Made by a program: the position numbers and the translations under genes | The notes under the pieces: model-generated | Databases searched by the model: none | What the model was told of the DNA's origin: nothing | The model's input: only the letters and a program-made list of their open reading frames with translations | In this document: piece by piece, positions 5,508-12,116 of the stretch | How positions within the stretch are numbered: the stretch's first letter is position 1 | How the letters are laid out: each line of letters begins with the position of its first letter | Source: an uncultured Anaerococcus sp. | Lineage (GTDB): Bacteria > Bacillota > Clostridia > Tissierellales > Peptoniphilaceae | Assembly (NCBI GenBank): GCA_943913325.1 | Contig: CALTXP010000044.1 | Coordinates: 1-12,213 of the forward strand | Direction of reading: 5' to 3' | Length of the DNA: 12,213 bases

Positions 5508-7136
5508 TTATTTTTTCTTAAATCCTGCTCTAACTACTTTCTTATTGTTAACGTTAAATCTAATAGAGTGTTTCCAAACTACATCATAGTGAGATTCAAT
5601 AATTGTGATAAAATCAGATTTATCAATTGGATTTCTTACAAAGTTATTACTACACCAAATTTTATAATCTTTATATACAATCGTTCCAGGTGTATTTAAA
5701 AAATAATCTATATCTCTATATTCTAGGTACTCACTCAATGGATTATTGTTTTCTGTAAACATCTCAATACTTCTATCAGATCTATCGTTAGGTGTGATAT
5801 AAGCACCCTTGCGATTTAACATATCAGATAAGGTATCAATCGCTAGTTTTAATATATATTTTTTAGCACTTTCGCTATAAATAATTTCGGTACTTTCTGA
5901 TACTGTTAAACGTTCATCATCTTTAAAACTGTATTCAAATGGTATAATGTGCAAACGTTTATTTATTTGTTTACCACTTTCTTTAAATTTAGGATAATGA
6001 TTGCTAGCAATGATAAATGGCGTTTGCATACGAACAGAGTGGCTTCCTTTTCCCTTTTCTTCAATTTCAAGATAACCACCTGTGACTGTTGACTTAATAT
6101 TTCCAGTATCTACAATTTCAATATTAGGTAAATCATCAACGATATTTGCCATTTTTCCATACATACTTGAACCAGCAAAATTATTATTTGCTAATCTCTG
6201 TGGACTAACTGATGAAATCTGACCTCCACTATCAAAAGTAGCTTTTATCATGTGTAATATGGTTGATTTTCCGTTATCTGCCACAGTACCTAATAGATAT
6301 ATAATTTGATCTATGAGTATTTCAGGATATAAAACTTGAGCAAACATTTCGTATATATTTACCAGTGTAGATTCATGTTCGCACGATACTTTTCTGAGTG
6401 TATCATCTACAAATTCATTGTAAGCATTAGGATTATATGATGTTGGTATTTTGCTAGTAAGGAATATATCAGGTGTAAACTCTTTAAACACTTTAGTCTT
6501 GTAATGTACTAGCCCATTCTTAGTTGCCACATAATCATTATTAATTTCAGTTTTAACGTTACATACATCAATAATATAGTTTCTAACTTCTTTCACAGAA
6601 TTGTCTTTTAAAAACTCTAAACCTCTAATGATATGGCGTAATCTACGACCTGTTTTATCCATTTCATAAATACCATTTTTAGGGTTATAAATATATATTT
6701 CACCGTCTGCATCAGGATATCTGACTATATGGTGTTCTTGCATAACGTATGCAGCCATGATTGTATGTGCAAATGCAGGTTTTCTATTTCTATTATTATC
6801 AGGATAAATCCACCAAGAACCTTTTTTTATTTTTTTAGATTCTGTTTCAGCAAACTTAATTTCATAATTCAGTTTCTTATACACTTCATTCTGATTATTT
6901 ACAGCCTTATCAAGTTCCAACTGCCCCCATGTGGTATTACCACGCTTACTATCCCATTTATCAGTTAAATTATTATAGTTTAAAAATATACGTTCCATTT
7001 GCTGCTTATTTTTACCTGTATAGAAAGCTAAATAATGTAATAGGCTTTGCACTGCTTCACTAGGACTAGCAAAATGTTTTTCAAAGTTACCTTCCAATAA
7101 GTCGCTAATCTTATCCTTTTGTTTAGATTTCAGCAT
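5508..7136 (-). CDS. rep: Rep: SF3/D5-type replicative helicase part (542 aa)
   Basis: This is the C-terminal, intact part of the replication protein. Residues 1-90 are a primase-linker domain (PSEAVQSLLHYLAFYT, then KWDSKRGNTTWGQLEL). Residues 230-450 form the P4/D5-like helicase: Walker A GTVADNGKST (283-292, K290), Walker B NIVDDLP (D334, D335), sensor-1 IIASNHYP (N379) and arginine R394 in NKRLHIIPF. The end (470-542) is a winged-helix-like origin-binding domain in related Reps. It should melt and unwind the iteron origin, which begins 3 bases after its stop. On its own this ORF has only a weak start (ATG 7136, poor ribosome site). The protein was evidently longer and fused to the primase upstream. 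Confidence 0.85.
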   Translation of the reverse strand: MLKSKQKDKISDLLEGNFEKHFASPSEAVQSLLHYLAFYTGKNKQQMERIFLNYNNLTDKWDSKRGNTTWGQLELDKAVNNQNEVYKKLNYEIKFAETESKKIKKGSWWIYPDNNRNRKPAFAHTIMAAYVMQEHHIVRYPDADGEIYIYNPKNGIYEMDKTGRRLRHIIRGLEFLKDNSVKEVRNYIIDVCNVKTEINNDYVATKNGLVHYKTKVFKEFTPDIFLTSKIPTSYNPNAYNEFVDDTLRKVSCEHESTLVNIYEMFAQVLYPEILIDQIIYLLGTVADNGKSTILHMIKATFDSGGQISSVSPQRLANNNFAGSSMYGKMANIVDDLPNIEIVDTGNIKSTVTGGYLEIEEKGKGSHSVRMQTPFIIASNHYPKFKESGKQINKRLHIIPFEYSFKDDERLTVSESTEIIYSESAKKYILKLAIDTLSDMLNRKGAYITPNDRSDRSIEMFTENNNPLSEYLEYRDIDYFLNTPGTIVYKDYKIWCSNNFVRNPIDKSDFITIIESHYDVVWKHSIRFNVNNKKVVRAGFKKK

Positions 7137-7778
7137 AAGATTTATAACTTCTTCATCTGATAGCTCGCTTTTATGATTAGGATCATAACTTAAAATAGTT
7201 TCAAAATTTTGTTCTTCTTTGAAGAATCGTTCTATTAAATAAATTATTTAATATTTCTTGTTCTTCACAAATTTCAGATTGCCCAATTGATTCACCTGTA
7301 ACTGTCATAAACCTAGCATTATCATACAATTCTATATCCAAATCAGAACGCTTTTTCTTACGTTGTTCAGGTAATTCTCCTTTAAAAAAGCAATGTAATC
7401 CAGTACCACTAGGCGACATTTCACAGTAGGTGAGTTCTGTCATTTTTAATGCTAAATCTGAATTGATTTGACCGTTCTCATCAATAGCATTATCTATATC
7501 AAGCACGATGTACTTATCATTATCACTTAACATAAAGCCTATACCGTCATATAGATTATTTTCTTCATACAAGTTATGAATTGCATCGAATATTGTCCAA
7601 GTATCTTTATTTGTTGAGCTTGCACGATACCCACTAAACTATAAGGCACTTTTTCATATTGTTGTCGCTTATTATTCCATTCAGCACGCCATAATACCCA
7701 TTGTGGCAATTCTTTTAATTCTTCGGGTATTTCTAGCGTATTTACTTCAATTATTTTGTCTTTTTCTTTAATTGCCAT
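5508..7778 (-). pseudogene. fused primase-helicase gene with two compensating frameshifts (756 aa if repaired)
   Basis: Three frames make one protein. Frame one starts at ATG 7778 (GGGAGG upstream; PEELKELPQWVLWRAEW, KVPYSL). One base is missing near 7630-7635. Frame two carries the primase core: GYRASSTNKDTW, YIVLDIDN with acidic pair D94/D96, CEMSPSGTGLHCFF with H129, and ELYDNARFMTVTG. One base is extra near 7228-7233, and frame three continues FFKEEQNFETIL into the helicase. D-x-D plus S-G-x-x-H is the archaeo-eukaryotic primase (prim-pol) signature. The net shift is zero. As written no full primase is made. The gene combines the SaPI pri and rep roles. A programmed event at both places is unlikely. 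Confidence 0.75.
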
Positions 7779-7801
7779 TTAATTCCTCCCAAATACTTCT
7801 A

Positions 7802-7860
7802 AAACAAAGCACGAAATGGTAAAATAAAAATGTGGTTATTAAACCATTCCATGCTTGTTT
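7802..7860 (-). terminator. long hairpin between early operon and primase gene
   Basis: ACCATTCCATGCTTGTTT (7843-7860) pairs with 7802-7820 as an 18-bp stem in the minus-strand RNA. It has one bulged base, and both mismatches are G-U pairs; the loop is 22 bases. A T-rich tail (TTTGTTTTAG) follows. It lies 17 bases after the DUF1474-like gene and 23 before the primase start, so it may end or attenuate transcription into the replication genes. Preserved G-U pairs suggest that the RNA form matters. Confidence 0.5.
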
Positions 7861-7877
7861 ATTAGTTGTATATTATG

Positions 7878-8166
7878 CTACGCGTTATCTTTACTTTGGT
7901 CGGTGGAAGATGACGCATTTTCTATTTCTTCTAATACTGTATCTAGTTCTTTTAAATATATACTCAACAAGTCGATATGTTGTGTGATGTAGCGACGTTG
8001 TTCATGATATTTCAGACCATGCATTTTAATTTGATCATTGGTTAATGTATGGTTTCTATCATATTTGAAATAATCCTCATCAAACCAGCCGAATGTTGTC
8101 ACTGCATCATCGATTTTTTTTAATAATGTCTACATCTTCAATCAAACTTTTAGTTTCCCAATTCAT
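7878..8166 (-). pseudogene. DUF1474-like SaPI protein, one frameshift (95 aa if repaired)
   Basis: ATG 8166 with AAGGAG upstream opens MNWETKSLIEDVDIIKK and then stops after 15 codons. Removing one T from the run of eight at 8114-8121 joins it to the long frame, reading IDDAVTTFGWFDEDYFKYDR, HGLKYHEQRRYITQHIDLL and YLKELDTVLEEIENASSSTD. The MNWE start, the GWF-ED-F motif, the EQRRY-Q centre and the ELD coiled-coil end match DUF1474 proteins of staphylococcal islands as I remember them. The function is unknown. It is the last early-operon gene before the hairpin. The 74-aa part starting at 8102 has no ribosome site of its own. Confidence 0.65.
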
Positions 8167-8177
8167 TATTTAACTCC

Positions 8178-8384
8178 TTAACTAATTTTTTGCTTATTAT
8201 AAATTTCTTTAGCTTCAATTAAACTTTCTAAAGTACTCTTACGATAGTCTATTTTCTCCAAATCTTCACGACTGAAGAAACTTAACTGACTTTGAATTTC
8301 AAATATAATTTCTTCTTCATTTTTAATAATCCAGTTGATAGCATGCATAATATTTTGTTTGTTCACATCTAATTTATCACCCAT
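8178..8384 (-). CDS. small hypothetical island protein (68 aa)
   Basis: This is a helical, charged 68-residue protein (GDKLDVNKQNIMHAINWI, then NEEEIIFEIQSQLSFFSRED, then a K/E-rich end). There is no membrane segment or HTH. ATG 8384 has AGGAGTG eight bases upstream. Its stop lies 11 bases before the next gene's ATG, so both belong to one transcript. Proteins of this size and look occupy the same place (between Xis-like genes and pri) in SaPIs, but the function is unknown to me. Confidence 0.65.
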   Translation of the reverse strand: MGDKLDVNKQNIMHAINWIIKNEEEIIFEIQSQLSFFSREDLEKIDYRKSTLESLIEAKEIYNKQKIS

Positions 8385-8394
8385 TGATTCACTC

Positions 8395-8571
8395 CTATTT
8401 ATAGAAATTTATTACTTTTTCACTTTTTAATGAAGATACTGGAATACCATAAAAAGTACATACATCTTTTAATTTCTTAACTTTCTGTTTCCAGGTTTTT
8501 CTCTCTTCTCTAAATTTACATTGCACAATATAAAATTCACTTCCTAGATCATTGCTCAATAGCTTCAGCAC
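8395..8571 (-). CDS. small hypothetical protein, GTG start (58 aa)
   Basis: The ORF is open from GTG 8571, with AAGGAG nine bases upstream, to TAG 8395. The product is basic: LSNDLGSEFYIVQCKFREER, then KTWKQKVKKLKDVCTFYGIP and SSLKSEKVINFY. Two cysteines (18 and 38) and the 'YGIP-SSLKSEKVI' end suggest a small folded domain, with no recognised family. It overlaps the preceding ORF by 23 bases in another frame, so translation is probably coupled, and it ends 11 bases before the next ATG. Confidence 0.5.
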   Translation of the reverse strand: MLKLLSNDLGSEFYIVQCKFREERKTWKQKVKKLKDVCTFYGIPVSSLKSEKVINFYK

Positions 8572-8722
8572 CTTTAATATCTCCTTCTTCTCTATATGCT
8601 CTAGCTTTTTCGATTAAATAGCCTGTAAACTCTGTGATTCTATCAAATTCACCCATAAACCTATAAAGTTCGCAATTCGATTCCATTGCGTCTGCATATG
8701 CTTTAAAAATATTAATATTCAT
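8549..8722 (-). CDS. small hypothetical protein (57 aa)
   Basis: ATG 8722 overlaps the stop of the preceding gene as ATGA. The product is MNINIFKAYADAMESNCELY, then FDRITEFTGYLIEKARAYRE and EGDIKGAEAIEQ. It is acidic and helical, with the rhythm of a short helical hairpin. The upstream GGGAG (about 15 bases away) is distant, so translation likely depends on coupling to the 70-aa gene. Its function is unknown. It is the kind of tiny early-operon gene common in staphylococcal satellites. Confidence 0.55.
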   Translation of the reverse strand: MNINIFKAYADAMESNCELYRFMGEFDRITEFTGYLIEKARAYREEGDIKGAEAIEQ

Positions 8723-8930
8723 CTTATTTTATTCTCCCATTCAAAATTATTTTCTATTTGTTGCAAAGTCCATTCAATATATGCCTCTAAATTCTTTTCA
8801 CGATTTACGATTTCAGTCCATTTAGTGTTGCCATCTTTTATTTTGTGTTTATACTCAGTTGATTTATCTTCAATTGTTTTTGTAAAGTGTTATAAATTTC
8901 ACCAATAACTTCTTTTTGTTCTTGTTCCAT
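8719..8930 (-). pseudogene. small hypothetical protein, one frameshift (70 aa if repaired)
   Basis: ATG 8930, with GGAGG eight bases upstream, opens MEQEQKEVIGEIYNTLQK and shifts at the five-T run 8877-8881. With one more T it continues TIEDKSTEYKHKIKDGNTKW, TEIVNREKNLEAYIEWTLQQ and IENNFEWENKIR, ending in the ATGA overlap with the next gene. The repaired product is a charged helical protein of 70 residues with no known family. The seamless continuation, the regular composition and the perfect overlap with the next start support one original gene. Confidence 0.55.
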
Positions 8931-9079
8931 CTTCTACGCCTCCACTTTTTTTCATAATTTAATAATGCGATTGTGCTGCCTAATAAATAAATTGCTAAAC
9001 CTACATGAAAAGATATAAATACACTAGCTAATAAAGTCATTAAACTGATTAATAATAGTTGTAATGTGAATTTAACCAT
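8870..9079 (-). CDS. small membrane protein, likely frameshifted end (69 aa as written)
   Basis: Residues 1-42 hold two hydrophobic stretches: FTLQLLLISLMTLLASVFIS and, after a short polar link, VGLAIYLLGSTIALL. Either two short membrane helices or one hairpin is likely. The written C-terminus turns into a run of R/K/W read over the next gene for 60 bases, which looks wrong. One more T in the seven-T run 8946-8952 would end the protein at NYEKKVEA with a stop at 8934-8936, just before the next gene's ATG (48 aa). ATG 9079 overlaps the end of the HTH gene. Its function is unknown. Confidence 0.55.
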   Translation of the reverse strand: MVKFTLQLLLISLMTLLASVFISFHVGLAIYLLGSTIALLNYEKKWRRRRWNKNKKKLLVKFITLYKNN

Positions 9080-9392
9080 TTTGAACCTCCATCAACTTCT
9101 TAACATTAATCTGTTTTAAATCATTGTTGTGAATATCCATTTGTGATGTGATTTTCTCCATGAATTCATCAACATCTGATTTCTTAAATCGGTATGTGCT
9201 GCCTACCATGTAATACTTCATACCGTTATTAATAAATAGCTCCTCAATCGTTGGTTTACTTAAATTTAAGTATTCAGCTAATTCTTTGTAGGTCATAAAA
9301 AATTTTTCTCTTGCCAGTTCATCTACACGTTGATTAATGGCTTGTTCTAATAATGCACGTGCTTCTTGTTCATCAATGTTAATATTGAACAT
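9072..9392 (-). CDS. HTH DNA-binding protein, DUF771/excisionase-like (106 aa)
   Basis: Residues 33-80 form a MerR/excisionase-type winged HTH: MTYKELAEYLNLSKPTIEEL, then the wing MKYYMVGSTYRFKKSDVDEF. A helical N-terminal arm (about 5-30) and a polar tail surround it. This layout matches DUF771/HTH_17 proteins of Gram-positive phages. Its place in the early operon fits an island Xis, which would direct Int toward excision, but a purely regulatory role is equally possible. ATG 9392 follows the TAA of the BRO-N gene directly, with GGGGTGA as ribosome site. It overlaps the next ORF by 8 bases. Confidence 0.7.
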   Translation of the reverse strand: MFNINIDEQEARALLEQAINQRVDELAREKFFMTYKELAEYLNLSKPTIEELFINNGMKYYMVGSTYRFKKSDVDEFMEKITSQMDIHNNDLKQINVKKLMEVQNG

Positions 9393-10004
9393 TTATCTCA
9401 CCCCATATTTGTCATAAATTACTTTACTAACTTTAATATCAAGGTTAAATTGATTCATTGATTCTGTGAGCTTTACCACATCATCAAGAATTATTTGACG
9501 AACCTCTAACATTTCTGGCGTCATAGCCTCTTTACTAATCATCTTTTCATATTCAAAAGTCGTTGAAGTAGCTTTGTTTGCGATTGTGTTTGCTTTAATG
9601 TAATTAATTGGTTCATCTGATTTGTACTCTCCTTGAATAATAGGCATAGCTTCTTTTTGCTTTTCTTTATCTAACATACGAAATACTTCATTTTGTTCAA
9701 GTCCCGTATCTTGTCGCAATTCTTTAATGACTTGTTTAACCCATTTCTTAAATTCTTGAGCTTCATCTCGTCTACTATTCCAAATAGCTTCATAAATACC
9801 TATTTCTGATATGATCACAGCATTTTGTTTACCTTTAACGGTGTCCACATTATGGACAGCCTTTTCTGATTCATCTAATAATCTAGTCATGTGTGGTGTA
9901 TGTGAGTACCCCAATACCTTTGCCACATCTCCAGCTACTGCCCAATATTCATCTTCTTTTTCGATAAACCGAATTTCTTTATCATTGAAAATTTGTTTAA
10001 TCAT
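9393..10004 (-). CDS. BRO-N domain antirepressor-like protein (203 aa)
   Basis: Residues 1-105 form a BRO-N domain: FNDKEIRFIEKEDEYWAVAG, DVAKVLGYSHTPHMTRLLDE, then VIISEIGIYEAIWNSRRDEA, QEFKKWVKQVIKELRQ. Phage antirepressors with this domain bind DNA or a repressor. The C-terminal part (130-203) is helical, with no ANT or KilA-C signature I can name. ATG 10004 has AAAAGGAGG, which lies inside the last codons of the Cro-like gene, so the pair is tightly linked. It may act on the divergent repressor. Well-known SaPIs are derepressed by helper phage proteins, so an island-encoded antirepressor-like protein would add an internal control point. That role is inferred. Confidence 0.75.
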   Translation of the reverse strand: MIKQIFNDKEIRFIEKEDEYWAVAGDVAKVLGYSHTPHMTRLLDESEKAVHNVDTVKGKQNAVIISEIGIYEAIWNSRRDEAQEFKKWVKQVIKELRQDTGLEQNEVFRMLDKEKQKEAMPIIQGEYKSDEPINYIKANTIANKATSTTFEYEKMISKEAMTPEMLEVRQIILDDVVKLTESMNQFNLDIKVSKVIYDKYGVR

Positions 10005-10007
10005 TGG

Positions 10008-10226
10008 TTAAGCCTCCTTTTGTAATTCTTGAATAACAATGAGGTTAAAAATTTTTTCTGGTTTTTCATCTAAACCAGAAGATATTTTTTGAATGGTTTC
10101 CAAGCTGGGATTTGATTTTTGAGATTCTAATTTGTATATAGTTGTTCTGCTTATCCCACTTTTTCTACTTAATTCAGTAATGGTAATTTTTTTATTTTTT
10201 CTTATTCTTTTAACGTTGTTAACCAT
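10008..10226 (-). CDS. Cro/Str-like XRE regulator (72 aa)
   Basis: This small XRE-family repressor has an HTH from about residue 10 to 32 (ITITELSRKSGISRTTIYKL, with ESQKSNPSLETIQKI after it). It is the divergent partner of the longer repressor and the first gene of the early operon, the place of str in SaPIs. I use ATG 10226 because AGGAGG lies eight bases upstream; the frame is open to a GTG at 10235, but that start would overlap the ribosome site. Its stop overlaps the ribosome site of the BRO-N gene. It probably represses the rightward repressor promoter or tunes its own. Confidence 0.75.
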   Translation of the reverse strand: MVNNVKRIRKNKKITITELSRKSGISRTTIYKLESQKSNPSLETIQKISSGLDEKPEKIFNLIVIQELQKEA

Positions 10227-10244
10227 GAATAACACCTCCTGTTT

Positions 10245-10262
10245 AATATAGTAATCTATATT
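10245..10262. promoter_or_regulatory. palindromic operator in the divergent control region
   Basis: AATATAG-TAAT-CTATATT is a perfect inverted repeat with 7-bp arms and a 4-base centre. It covers the -10 of the leftward promoter and touches the -35 of the rightward one, so one bound dimer could affect both. It is the only perfect long palindrome in the intergenic gap and so the best candidate site for the XRE pair. Confidence 0.6.
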
Positions 10263-10276
10263 GAAATTTGTGTCAA
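10248..10276 (-). promoter_or_regulatory. promoter of the early (str-like) operon
   Basis: On the minus strand a perfect -35 TTGACA (10271-10276) is followed after 17 bases by TACTAT (10248-10253). The operator palindrome covers the -10, so repression by steric block is expected. The transcript would begin about 15 bases before the AGGAGG of the Cro-like gene. Confidence 0.65.
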
Positions 10277-10290
10277 CTATGATTTACAAT
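10261..10290 (+). promoter_or_regulatory. promoter of the repressor-int operon
   Basis: TTGAAA (10261-10266), 18 bases, then TACAAT (10285-10290), gives a fair plus-strand promoter. It overlaps the leftward promoter face to face and shares the end of the palindrome, so the two promoters probably compete. The repressor's AAGGAG follows at 10309. Confidence 0.5.
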
Positions 10291-10322
10291 AAAATTAATA
10301 ATTTATTTAAGGAGCGATTTCT

Positions 10323-10907
10323 GTGAATGACTTTGGAAAGAAATTAAAAGAATTAAGAGGCAACCAATCAATTAGAGAAGCGTCTAGGAATATTGGTATA
10401 AGTCACACTTATTTAGATAGTTTAGAAAAAGGTATTGATCCAAGAACTGGCAAAGAAAGAAAACCTACAATTGAAGTAATTCATAAACTATCAAAATATT
10501 ATAATGTTGATTTTTTTGATTTAAGCAGATTAGCAGGTGTGTTTGTATCAATTAAAGATACGCCTAAAGAAGATAAGCGAGAAGAAATTAACAAAATGAA
10601 GAAAAGATTTAAAGAATATTTTAACGATACAGAACTTATTGTTAAAGAAAATTATCTTGATATTATGTCAAAAAAGTTAAGTTATCATGAAATTATTTTT
10701 TGGCAAAATTTATATAATTTTTATATTCAAGAAAAAGATTCTGATTATCTAAAAATAAAAGATGGAGAAGATACAGATATTTTAACATTTATAGCTTCCT
10801 TGTTTAAAATATTAACTGAAAATAAACATTCTAATGATGACGAAATATTTAAAGGCATTTCGAATGATTTTAATAAATTCTTAAAATCATACTTAAATAT
10901 TAAGTAG
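10323..10907 (+). CDS. XRE-family master repressor, Stl-like in position (194 aa)
   Basis: Residues 1-70 are an XRE HTH: FGKKLKELRGNQSIREASRN, then IGISHTYLDSLEKGIDPRTG and PTIEVIHKLSKYYNVD. The rest (85-194) is helical, acidic and aromatic, with no peptidase or sensor motif I know, so it is probably for dimerisation and for binding an inducer. GTG 10323 with AAGGAG eight bases upstream is the start. It lies in the stl place, divergent from the Cro-like gene and 8 bases before int. SaPI Stl proteins keep the island silent until a helper phage protein binds the variable C-terminal part, and each type has its own inducer. The inducer here is unknown. The gene is more A+T-rich than int. Confidence 0.75.
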   Translation: MNDFGKKLKELRGNQSIREASRNIGISHTYLDSLEKGIDPRTGKERKPTIEVIHKLSKYYNVDFFDLSRLAGVFVSIKDTPKEDKREEINKMKKRFKEYFNDTELIVKENYLDIMSKKLSYHEIIFWQNLYNFYIQEKDSDYLKIKDGEDTDILTFIASLFKILTENKHSNDDEIFKGISNDFNKFLKSYLNIK

Positions 10908-10915
10908 GTGATTAA

Positions 10916-12091
10916 ATGGCAAGCTATGACCAAATCGCTAAAAATAACTGGCGTTATCGTATTTCACTTGGTAAAAATGCAGAAACGGGCAAATATGAAT
11001 ACATATCTAAAACTGGATTTAAACGTAAGTCAGACGCTAAACATCATGCTGAGATGATTGAAAGGCAATTACGCACTGGTGAATATATCGCACCTTCTTC
11101 TAGCACCTTCAAACAGGTAGCTGATGATTGGATTAAACAATATGCTAATGATGTAAAAGTAAGCAGTGTAAGAGCGCGTGAGAAAGCCATATATCACGCT
11201 GTACAACGTTTTGGGATTTATCCGATACAAAGTATCAAGAAACATGATTATCAACGTTTTGTGGACGATATGAGCTCGCAATTTAGCAAGAATTACGTTG
11301 ATAGTATTGTGGCATCTACTAATATGATATTTAAATATGCTTATGATATGAAATTGATTAGGGTACTACCTAGTAAGGGTATTAAGCGACCTAAAAAGAA
11401 AGTAAGCGTGGAAGAGTTAGAGGATAGTGAGATACATAAAAAATTTCTTGAAAAAGATGAGTTATTTCAATTCCTGGAGGTTGCTAAAAATCATCATTCA
11501 CCACAGAATAGTTTTGAAGTATTTACCACTTTGGCATACACTGGCATGCGTGCAGGTGAGTTGTTAGCATTAAAATGGTCTGATATAGACTTTGAGAATA
11601 ACATAATTAGTATTACCAAGACTTATTACAATCCGAATAATAATAAAAAACATTATCAGATACTTACTCCGAAAACTGAAAGCTCAATCGGTAAAATCTC
11701 AGTAGATCCTCATGTGATACAATTACTCAAAGATTATAAGGTAAATGTCCAGGACACTTGGAAAAATGAATTATATGTAGATAATAATTTTGTGTTTACT
11801 GATGTGAATGGTTATCCGCTTGTGATTAAAAAACTATCTACATGGATTCAAGCGATTATGAAAAAGACTGATATTACTAATAAACATATAAGTACACACT
11901 CATTCCGTCACACTCATTGTGCGTTACTAATTGAAGCTGGTGTACATATTAAAGAAATACAAGAACGCTTACGCCACAAAGATATAAATACCACAATGAA
12001 CATCTATGCTAAGATTACCAACTCATACAAAAAAGACGCTTCCCAAAAGTTTAGTAAACTCATGGAAAACGTCAGTAAAGAATTATTTTAG
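10916..12091 (+). CDS. int: tyrosine integrase
   Basis: This site-specific recombinase inserts and, with an excisionase, removes the island. Residues 1-55 form the three-strand arm-binding domain (NWRYRISLGK, KTGFKRKSDAKHHAEMIERQ). Residues 63-150 are the SAM-like core-binding domain, and 175-385 the catalytic domain with all expected residues: R212 (YTGMRAGELL), K253 (TPKTESS), H328 and R331 (HSFRHTH), H354 (RHKD) and Y364 (MNIYAK). The 391-residue length is usual. ATG 10916 follows the repressor stop by 8 bases with a weak TAGGTGAT site, so it is co-transcribed. It ends 68 bases from the groEL stop, consistent with an att site at the groEL 3' end. Confidence 0.93.
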   Translation: MASYDQIAKNNWRYRISLGKNAETGKYEYISKTGFKRKSDAKHHAEMIERQLRTGEYIAPSSSTFKQVADDWIKQYANDVKVSSVRAREKAIYHAVQRFGIYPIQSIKKHDYQRFVDDMSSQFSKNYVDSIVASTNMIFKYAYDMKLIRVLPSKGIKRPKKKVSVEELEDSEIHKKFLEKDELFQFLEVAKNHHSPQNSFEVFTTLAYTGMRAGELLALKWSDIDFENNIISITKTYYNPNNNKKHYQILTPKTESSIGKISVDPHVIQLLKDYKVNVQDTWKNELYVDNNFVFTDVNGYPLVIKKLSTWIQAIMKKTDITNKHISTHSFRHTHCALLIEAGVHIKEIQERLRHKDINTTMNIYAKITNSYKKDASQKFSKLMENVSKELF

Positions 12092-12096
12092 AATTT

Positions 12097-12116
12097 TTAT
12101 GTCATTATTATGTCAT
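12097..12116. repeat. phased direct repeat, candidate integrase arm site
   Basis: TTATGTCAT occurs at 12097-12105 and 12108-12116, exactly 11 bp apart (one helical turn). It lies between the int stop and the groEL end. Arm-type sites of tyrosine integrases, and Xis sites, are often paired direct repeats at this place. The assignment is inferred. Confidence 0.45.

Noticed and set aside
6729..6968. Plus-strand ORF of 79 codons inside the Rep gene
   Set aside because: It is antisense to well-supported Rep coding sequence and its product is low-complexity I/F/L-rich.
9811..10011. Plus-strand ORF opposite the BRO-N gene
   Set aside because: It is a shadow of a clear domain-bearing gene and has no start signal.
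10745..10933. Minus-strand ORF opposite the repressor end
   Set aside because: It is a reverse shadow with no ribosome site.
11069..11281. Minus-strand ORF inside int
   Set aside because: It is antisense to the integrase and has an unlikely composition.
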